Assembly (NCBI RefSeq): GCF_019132875.1
Contig: NZ_JAHSPF010000009.1
Coordinates: forward strand, 144,957 to 208,956
Source: Erwinia phyllosphaerae
Lineage (GTDB): Bacteria > Pseudomonadota > Gammaproteobacteria > Enterobacterales > Enterobacteriaceae
Length of the DNA: 64,000 nt
Direction of reading: 5' to 3'
The notes under the pieces were generated by a model. That model had not been told where the DNA came from. It was given only the letters and a program-made list of their open reading frames with translations, and searched no databases. The stretch's first letter is position 1, and every line of letters starts with the position of its first letter. Positions 58,284 to 64,000 of this stretch are shown here, piece by piece. The position numbers and the translations under genes are program-made.

Positions 58284-60902
58284 ATGTCAGAAATTAGCCG
58301 CGCCGTACTGTTCGGCAAACTGGACACGCTGTTATTTACCTCGCTGGAAAGCGCCACCGCCTTTTGTAAACTGCGCGGCAATCCCTATGTGGAGCTGGTG
58401 CACTGGCTGCATCAGCTTATGCAACAGCAGGACGGCGATCTGCAACAGCTGATCCGCTATTTTTCCCTGGATGAAGCGGCGCTTACGCGCGATATCGTGG
58501 CAGCGCTGGATCGTTTGCCGCGTGGAGCCAGTGCGGTTTCGGATCTGTCGGAACATATCGATAGCGCGGTTGAGCGCGCGTGGGTTTACGGCTCGCTGAA
58601 GTTTGGCGTGCAGAAAATTCGCGGCGGTCATTTGCTGATTGGCCTGCTAAAAACCTTTAACCTGGCGAACGTGCTGAAGGGCATTTCTCCGCAGTTTGGC
58701 CGCATCAGCGCCGACGCGCTGCTGGAGCAGTTCGATAGCGTCTTCGGCAACAGCAAAGAGACCAACGTTACCGCAGCGCCTGTACAGGATGGCGCGGTGC
58801 CGCCGCAGCAAAGCACGCTGGCGCAGTATGCGCAGGATCTGACGGCGCGCGCGCGTGACGGCAAGATCGACCCGATCGCCGGACGCGACGAAGAGATCCG
58901 CCAGATGGTGGATATTTTGATGCGCCGTCGTCAGAACAACCCCTTGCTGACTGGCGAAGCGGGCGTCGGCAAAACGGCGGTGGTAGAAGGGCTGGCGCTG
59001 CGTATGGCCTCTGGGGACGTGCCGGAACCGTTGCAGAACGTACAGCTGTGGCTGCTGGATATCGGCATGTTGCAGGCCGGTGCGGGTATGAAGGGCGAAT
59101 TTGAGGCGCGGCTGCAGGCGCTGATCAACGAAGTTCAGTCCAGCCCAACGCCGATTATTCTGTTTATCGATGAGATCCATACCCTGATTGGCGCAGGCGG
59201 CCAGCAAGGCACCGGCGACGCCGCAAATCTGCTGAAGCCTGCGCTGGCTCGCGGTCAGCTGCGTACCATCGGCGCGACAACCTGGGCGGAATACAAAAAA
59301 TATATCGAAAAAGATCCGGCGCTGACCCGTCGCTTCCAGACCGTACAGGTACAGGAGCCCGATGAAGAAAAAGCGCTGCTGATGCTGCGCAGCACCGTAA
59401 GCCCGCTGGAAAAGCATCACCGCGTGCTGCTACTGGATGAAGCGGTAGCGGCGGCCGTAAAACTTTCCCATCGCTATATTCCGGCGCGTCAGCTGCCTGA
59501 TAAAGCCGTGGCGCTGCTGGATACCGCCTGCGCCCGCGTCGCCGTCAGCCAGAGCGCTCAGCCGCCGCAGCTGGAAGACTGTTTGCATCGCATTCACGCG
59601 CTGGAGATCGAAAGAGAGATAGCGGAACGCGAAGCGAAAGTAGCCATTGGCGACGCAGGCCGCGTGGTGAAAATCGACGAGCAGCTTGCTGAACTGGCCA
59701 GTCAGCGTGACGAGCTTAACGCCCGCTGGCAGCACGAGCGCGAGCTGGTAGATGCGATTATCGCCTTGCGCGCGCAGCTGCACGACGACGAAGCGGAAGA
59801 CGTTGCCGCCGTTCACCAACAGCTTGCCGGGCAGCAGCAACAGCTGAAAACGCTTCAGGGCGAAGCGCCGCTGCTGTTTGCGGCAGTGGATGCCAACGTA
59901 GTCGCCGCCGTGGTTTCTGACTGGACGGGTATCCCGCTGGGCCGCATGGTTAAAAACGAGATCGAGGCGGTTCTGAAACTGGCCGACACGCTGAACGAGC
60001 GCGTTATCGGTCAGCGTCACGGTCTGGATCTGATTGCCAAACGCGTACGTACCTCCCGTGCGCGGCTGGATGACCCTAATAAACCGGTTGGCGTATTTAT
60101 GCTGTGCGGCCCGTCTGGCGTCGGGAAAACCGAAACCGCGCTGGCGCTGGCCGAAACGCTGTACGGCGGTGAGCAGAACATTATCACCATCAACATGAGC
60201 GAGTTCCAGGAAGCGCATACCGTTTCCACGCTGAAGGGCGCGCCTCCGGGCTATGTGGGCTACGGCGAAGGCGGCGTGCTGACCGAGGCCGTGCGCCGTC
60301 GACCTTACAGCGTGGTGCTGCTGGACGAGATCGAGAAAGCGCACCCCGACGTGCACGAAATCTTCTTCCAGGTCTTTGATAAAGGCTGGATGGAAGATGG
60401 CGAGGGACGCCATATCGATTTCCGCAACACGTTGATTATTCTTACCTCCAACGTAGGTACGCAGCTGATCGGTGCCATGTGCGCCGATCCGGAACTGGTG
60501 CCGGAGCCGGATGCGCTGGCCGCCGCGCTGCGCGGGCCGCTGCTGGAAGTCTTCCCACCAGCCTTGCTGGGCCGCCTGCTGGTAGTGCCTTACTATCCGC
60601 TGAGCGATGAGATGCTCGCCAGCATTGTGCGTTTGCAGCTGAACCGCATCCAGCGCCGTCTGGAGCAGAATCACGGCATCGTTTCCGAAGTGGATGACAG
60701 CGTTATTGCCTGTATTGTTCAGCGCTGCACCGAGGTAGAATCCGGCGGCCGCATGGTCGATGCCATCCTTACCAACACGCTGCTGCCGCAGATGAGCCAG
60801 TTACTGCTGGATGCTCAGCGGCGTGAACAACAGTATCAACGCCTGCGCGTAACCCTGCACGACGGCGAGTTTCAGTGTCAGTTTGCGGCGATCGCGCCCT
60901 AG
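58284..60902 (+). CDS. tssH: T6SS sheath-recycling AAA+ ATPase TssH (ClpV)
   Basis: An 872-residue ClpB-like unfoldase. After an N-terminal domain (residues 1-160) come two AAA+ modules: Walker A GEAGVGKT (224-231) with Walker B LFIDEIH, and Walker A GPSGVGKTE with Walker B VLLDEIEKAH. A coiled-coil M-domain lies between (EIEREIAEREAKV). It pulls apart contracted TssBC sheaths. ATG at 58284 is preferred over upstream codons on family grounds. Confidence 0.97.
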   Translation: MSEISRAVLFGKLDTLLFTSLESATAFCKLRGNPYVELVHWLHQLMQQQDGDLQQLIRYFSLDEAALTRDIVAALDRLPRGASAVSDLSEHIDSAVERAWVYGSLKFGVQKIRGGHLLIGLLKTFNLANVLKGISPQFGRISADALLEQFDSVFGNSKETNVTAAPVQDGAVPPQQSTLAQYAQDLTARARDGKIDPIAGRDEEIRQMVDILMRRRQNNPLLTGEAGVGKTAVVEGLALRMASGDVPEPLQNVQLWLLDIGMLQAGAGMKGEFEARLQALINEVQSSPTPIILFIDEIHTLIGAGGQQGTGDAANLLKPALARGQLRTIGATTWAEYKKYIEKDPALTRRFQTVQVQEPDEEKALLMLRSTVSPLEKHHRVLLLDEAVAAAVKLSHRYIPARQLPDKAVALLDTACARVAVSQSAQPPQLEDCLHRIHALEIEREIAEREAKVAIGDAGRVVKIDEQLAELASQRDELNARWQHERELVDAIIALRAQLHDDEAEDVAAVHQQLAGQQQQLKTLQGEAPLLFAAVDANVVAAVVSDWTGIPLGRMVKNEIEAVLKLADTLNERVIGQRHGLDLIAKRVRTSRARLDDPNKPVGVFMLCGPSGVGKTETALALAETLYGGEQNIITINMSEFQEAHTVSTLKGAPPGYVGYGEGGVLTEAVRRRPYSVVLLDEIEKAHPDVHEIFFQVFDKGWMEDGEGRHIDFRNTLIILTSNVGTQLIGAMCADPELVPEPDALAAALRGPLLEVFPPALLGRLLVVPYYPLSDEMLASIVRLQLNRIQRRLEQNHGIVSEVDDSVIACIVQRCTEVESGGRMVDAILTNTLLPQMSQLLLDAQRREQQYQRLRVTLHDGEFQCQFAAIAP

Positions 60903-60917
60903 AGAGAGTTGTCCAAT

Positions 60918-62396
60918 ATGTCAGAACAAGATATTCCGCGAGCCATTCCGAATGCGCTGCCGGTGGGCTACCGCTTTAACGAGTTTGAAATTAAAGAGGT
61001 GATTGGCGGTGGCGGCTTCGGCATCGTTTACCGTGCCTGGGATCACCAGCTTGAGCGCACCATCGCCATCAAAGAGTTTATGCCCGCCTCGCTGGCGGTG
61101 CGTAACGACGACCTGACGCTGGTGCTGCGCAGCGAACGTTTCAGCAAAACGTTTCACGCCGGGCTGAACAGCTTTATTCAGGAAGCGAGGCTGCTGGCGC
61201 GCTTTAATCATCCCAACCTGCTGCACGTGCTGCGGTTTTGGGTGCAGAACGATACCGCCTATATGGGCACGGCGTTTTATACCGGCACAACGCTGTCGCA
61301 GCTGCACAACCGTCGCCCGGAGATGATTAGCGAAGCCTGGATCCGCTGCCTGCTGCCGCCGCTGTTTGGGGCCATCAACACTATTCATCGCGAAGGCTAC
61401 CTGCACCGCGATATCTCGCTGGATAATATCCAGATTCAGGAAAACGGCGTGCCGGTGCTGCTGGACTTCGGTTCGGCGCGTAAGGCTATCGGCAACCTTT
61501 CTGACGAAACCGAAACCATGCTTAAGCCGGGTTTTGCGCCGATTGAGCAGTACAGCGACGATAACGAAAGCGAGCAGGGCACCTGGACCGATATCTATGC
61601 GCTGGGTGCAGTGCTGCATACGCTGATTGTCGGTTCGCCGCCGCCGGTCAGCGTGGTGCGCAGCATTGAAGATAACTATAAGCCGCTGGTGCAGCTGAAG
61701 CCGGAAGGATATTCGCTGCCGTTGCTGCATGCTATCGATCGCGCGCTGGCGCTCCAGCCGGAAGATCGTCCGCAGACGGTCGATCAGTTTGCCGCGCTGA
61801 TGGAGCTTTCCGCCAGCGATATCAACGAGATCCATGAGGTGAAGGTCAGCGGGCCTGGCACCATGCTGGTGCCGGTGGCTGAAGAAGAGCAGCCCGTGCC
61901 GAAAGCAACTGGCCTGAAGCGCTTTATGGTGCCGGGACTGATTGCGGCGGGTGTGCTGGTGGGTATTGGCGTCGGCGCGCTAATCGCCGGTGGCGCTAGT
62001 GATAATTCACCGCAAACGGCTGCGAGTTCTGCTCCAGCAGCAACGGCTGCGGGTACGGATGCCGCGTCATCGCCAACGGAAGTTGCTAAGGCTTCGGCCG
62101 CCTCTTCTACTGTGCCGGCCGCTGCACAACCTGTAGAAACGGCCGCTGCGCCGCAGGCGGCTGAACCGCCACCGCCGCCGGAACCTGTCGCGCAGGTTTA
62201 TCTTAAGCTGCTGCCGGGCGACAAAGTGGCAATGAACGGCAATCCGCAGGCGCTGGTGCCGTCGCCAAACGGTTTTGCTATGCTGCAACTGCCGCCGGGC
62301 GACTACCGCTTTAGCGTCAGCAACAACGGCCAGACGCGTAGCCAGACCATCACCGTTGACAGCGAAGGCGTGTGGCTGCTGAATCCACAAAGCTGA
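60918..62396 (+). CDS. ppkA: T6SS Ser/Thr protein kinase (PpkA-like)
   Basis: A 492-residue membrane kinase. The kinase domain (residues ~20-290) has the glycine loop GGGGFGIVY (30-38), Lys52 in AIKEF, HRDISLDN and LDFGSAR, so it is predicted active. A membrane span follows (residues ~340-360; GLIAAGVLVGIGVGALIAGG), then an Ala/Pro/Thr linker and a small periplasmic beta domain (VYLKLLPGDKVAMNG). It should phosphorylate TagH and start the post-translational activation of the T6SS. Confidence 0.93.
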   Translation: MSEQDIPRAIPNALPVGYRFNEFEIKEVIGGGGFGIVYRAWDHQLERTIAIKEFMPASLAVRNDDLTLVLRSERFSKTFHAGLNSFIQEARLLARFNHPNLLHVLRFWVQNDTAYMGTAFYTGTTLSQLHNRRPEMISEAWIRCLLPPLFGAINTIHREGYLHRDISLDNIQIQENGVPVLLDFGSARKAIGNLSDETETMLKPGFAPIEQYSDDNESEQGTWTDIYALGAVLHTLIVGSPPPVSVVRSIEDNYKPLVQLKPEGYSLPLLHAIDRALALQPEDRPQTVDQFAALMELSASDINEIHEVKVSGPGTMLVPVAEEEQPVPKATGLKRFMVPGLIAAGVLVGIGVGALIAGGASDNSPQTAASSAPAATAAGTDAASSPTEVAKASAASSTVPAAAQPVETAAAPQAAEPPPPPEPVAQVYLKLLPGDKVAMNGNPQALVPSPNGFAMLQLPPGDYRFSVSNNGQTRSQTITVDSEGVWLLNPQS

Positions 62397-62448
62397 GCCT
62401 GCATTAGCTGTTCGGTTTTACCCTCCATTCCGCAATAAATCCTTACCC

Positions 62449-62465
62449 GCCCGGCATCGCCGGGC
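62449..62465 (+). other. Hairpin before vgrG
   Basis: GCCCGGC-ATC-GCCGGGC forms a perfect 7-bp stem between the kinase stop and the vgrG start, 21 bp before the ATG. There is no T-run, so it may tune translation of vgrG or stabilise the kinase message. Confidence 0.6.
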
Positions 62466-62486
62466 CTGCCAGTCCGGGAAAAAATT

Positions 62487-64000
62487 ATGTTTGATCGAAT
62501 CACCGTCCTCCTGCCGGTCGAGGGTCTGCTGTTCTGGAAGCTCAGCGGCCGCGAGCGGCTTTCCGAATCCTTTGAACTGACCGTGGAGCTGCTCAGCACC
62601 GACGCGCGCATCGACCGCAAAACGCTGCTGGGCCAGCCGATAACCGTCTGCATCCCCACGCAGGGATTGACCACCACGCGCTACCTGAACGGCAAAATCA
62701 CCCAGGCGGGCGTCTACAGCCAGGAGCTGAGCGGCACGCGCTACGCGGTCTATCGCCTGGTGATGGAGCCGGACCTGTGGCCGATGAAGCGCGACCGCAA
62801 TCTGCGCATCTTCCAGGGCCAGACGGTGGTGCAGATACTGAAAACCCTGCTGGGCGAGTACGGCGTGACGGTGGAGGACAGGCTGACCGGCAGCTACCGC
62901 GTGTGGGACTACTGCGTGCAGTACCAGGAGAGCAGCTTCGACTTTATCAGCCGCCTGATGGAGCTGGAGGGCATCTACTACGGCTTCCGCCACGAGATGG
63001 ACAAACACACGATGGTGCTGGCGGACAGCGCGCGGCAGCACCAGCCGTTCGCGGGCTACGAGGTCATTCCGTACCACGCCACGCCGTCCGGCGGCAGCAC
63101 CGGCGAGGAGGGCATCAGCGTCTGGGAGCTGCAGGACAGCGTGACGCCGGGCATCTACAGCATCGACGACTACGACTTCCGCAAGCCGAACGCGTGGATG
63201 CTGCAGGCGCGGCAGAACCCGGCGTCACCGGTACCGGGGCAGATTGACGTCTACGACTGGCCGGGGCACTTCGTTGACCACGACCACGGCGAGTTTTATG
63301 CCAGAATCCGCCAGGAAGTGTGGCAGGTGGAGCATCAGCAAATCAGCGCCGTGGGCACCGCGCTGGGCCTGGCGCCGGGCAGCACCTTTACGCTGCTGAA
63401 CGCGCCGTTCTTCAGCGACAACGGCGAGTACCTGACGGTGAGCGCGTACTACGACTTCGAGGAGAACCGCTACGCCAGCGGCAGCGACGGCAGCACGAAG
63501 CACAACATTGCCATTGAGGTTATCCCGTCGGAGGTGACGTTCCGCGCGCCGCCGAAAACGCCGTGGCCGCGCACGCACGGGCCGCAGACGGCGAAGGTGG
63601 TGGGGCCGAAGGGCGAATCCATCTGGACGGATAAATATGGCCGCATCAAGGTGAAGTTCCACTGGGACCGGCTGGCGAAGGGCGACGACACCAGTTCGTG
63701 CTGGGTACGGGTGTCAAGCGCCTGGGCGGGCCAGGGGTATGGCGGCGTGCAGGTCCCGCGCGTGAACGACGAGGTGGTGATTGACTTTATCAACGGCGAT
63801 CCGGACCGGCCAATCGTCACGGGGCGGGTCTACAACGAGGCGAGCATGCCGCCGTGGGCGCTGCCGGCAGCGGCCACGCAGATGGGCTTTCTGAGTCGCA
63901 CCAAGGACGGCAACCCGGACAATGCCAACGCGCTGCGCTTTGAAGACAAGGCGGGCGAGGAGCAGGTGTGGATCCAGGCGCAGAAGAATATGGATACCAA
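62487..64000 (+). CDS. vgrG: T6SS spike protein VgrG (TssI), N-terminal part
   Basis: The frame is open to the window edge (504 codons seen). The gp27-like hub comes first (FQGQTVVQILKTLLGEYGV, then YRVWDYCVQYQESSFDFISR-like text in the family), followed by the gp5 OB-fold (TDKYGRIKVKFHWDR, SSCWVRVSSAWAGQGYG, IDFINGDPDRPIVTGRVYN), then the start of the beta-helix region with RTKDGNPDNANALRFEDKAG. It tips the T6SS tube and carries effectors. Whether it has a C-terminal toxin domain cannot be seen. Confidence 0.95.
   Translation, partial: MFDRITVLLPVEGLLFWKLSGRERLSESFELTVELLSTDARIDRKTLLGQPITVCIPTQGLTTTRYLNGKITQAGVYSQELSGTRYAVYRLVMEPDLWPMKRDRNLRIFQGQTVVQILKTLLGEYGVTVEDRLTGSYRVWDYCVQYQESSFDFISRLMELEGIYYGFRHEMDKHTMVLADSARQHQPFAGYEVIPYHATPSGGSTGEEGISVWELQDSVTPGIYSIDDYDFRKPNAWMLQARQNPASPVPGQIDVYDWPGHFVDHDHGEFYARIRQEVWQVEHQQISAVGTALGLAPGSTFTLLNAPFFSDNGEYLTVSAYYDFEENRYASGSDGSTKHNIAIEVIPSEVTFRAPPKTPWPRTHGPQTAKVVGPKGESIWTDKYGRIKVKFHWDRLAKGDDTSSCWVRVSSAWAGQGYGGVQVPRVNDEVVIDFINGDPDRPIVTGRVYNEASMPPWALPAAATQMGFLSRTKDGNPDNANALRFEDKAGEEQVWIQAQKNMDT

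Overview
The window comes from a Gram-negative enterobacterium (Enterobacterales), most likely Erwiniaceae (a Pantoea, Erwinia or Mixta-like genome). This is inferred from three things: a gene block ordered as in Escherichia coli (fhuF, yjjZ, three tRNA-Leu, rsmC, holD, rimI, yjjG), an Enterobacterales-type tRNA-Ile2, and a large type VI secretion cluster whose gene order resembles the Pantoea/Erwinia T6SS-1 type. The genus cannot be fixed from the sequence alone.

Bases 1 to about 17.8 kb are the right part of a P2/HP1-like (Peduoviridae) prophage. It starts inside the major capsid gene and runs through terminase small subunit, head completion, tail completion, sheath (DUF2586) and tube (DUF2597), a lysis cassette (holin, M15 endolysin, nested spanins), the tail chaperone with a -1 frameshift site, tape measure, baseplate, fibre, and a hub-spike fusion. 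Nearly every late gene overlaps the next by 1-8 bp. After a terminator comes a non-coding stretch with paired short repeats, a textbook LexA box driving a 97-residue orphan gene, and an AT-rich cargo gene with a SEFIR (TIR-like) domain that is probably an anti-phage defence gene. The prophage appears to end at the 3' end of a tRNA-Ile2 (CAU) gene; the integrase and the other att site lie outside the window.

Bases 17.8-31.4 kb are host chromosome: a histidine phosphatase; an operon of MHS-type transporter, LacI-family repressor and nucleoside hydrolase with a perfect 18-bp palindrome inside the promoter spacer; a second MFS transporter; a YbaK-type deacylase; Fur-box genes fhuF and yjjZ; a membrane GGDEF cyclase; tRNA-Leu x3; and rsmC-holD-rimI-yjjG. 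Two intergenic tandem-repeat arrays (42 bp x5 and 33 bp x9) sit exactly at convergent gene ends.

Bases 32.2-64 kb hold a T6SS with all 13 core components visible: tssJ-K-L-M, tagF, tssA-B-C, hcp, tagH (FHA), a PP2C phosphatase, tagJ, tssE-F-G-H, a PpkA-like kinase, and vgrG, which is cut by the window edge. Two low-GC islands interrupt it. The first (43.3-44.4 kb) holds a 219-residue protein with a membrane-inserting segment and two tiny two-helix membrane proteins, which looks like an effector-immunity set. The second (45.3-49.8 kb) holds a peptidoglycan-binding, pesticin/lysozyme-like effector followed by an interleaved array of two LprI-type putative lysozyme inhibitors and three paralogues of an unrecognised periplasmic family. 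This second island is the most promising undescribed unit in the window.
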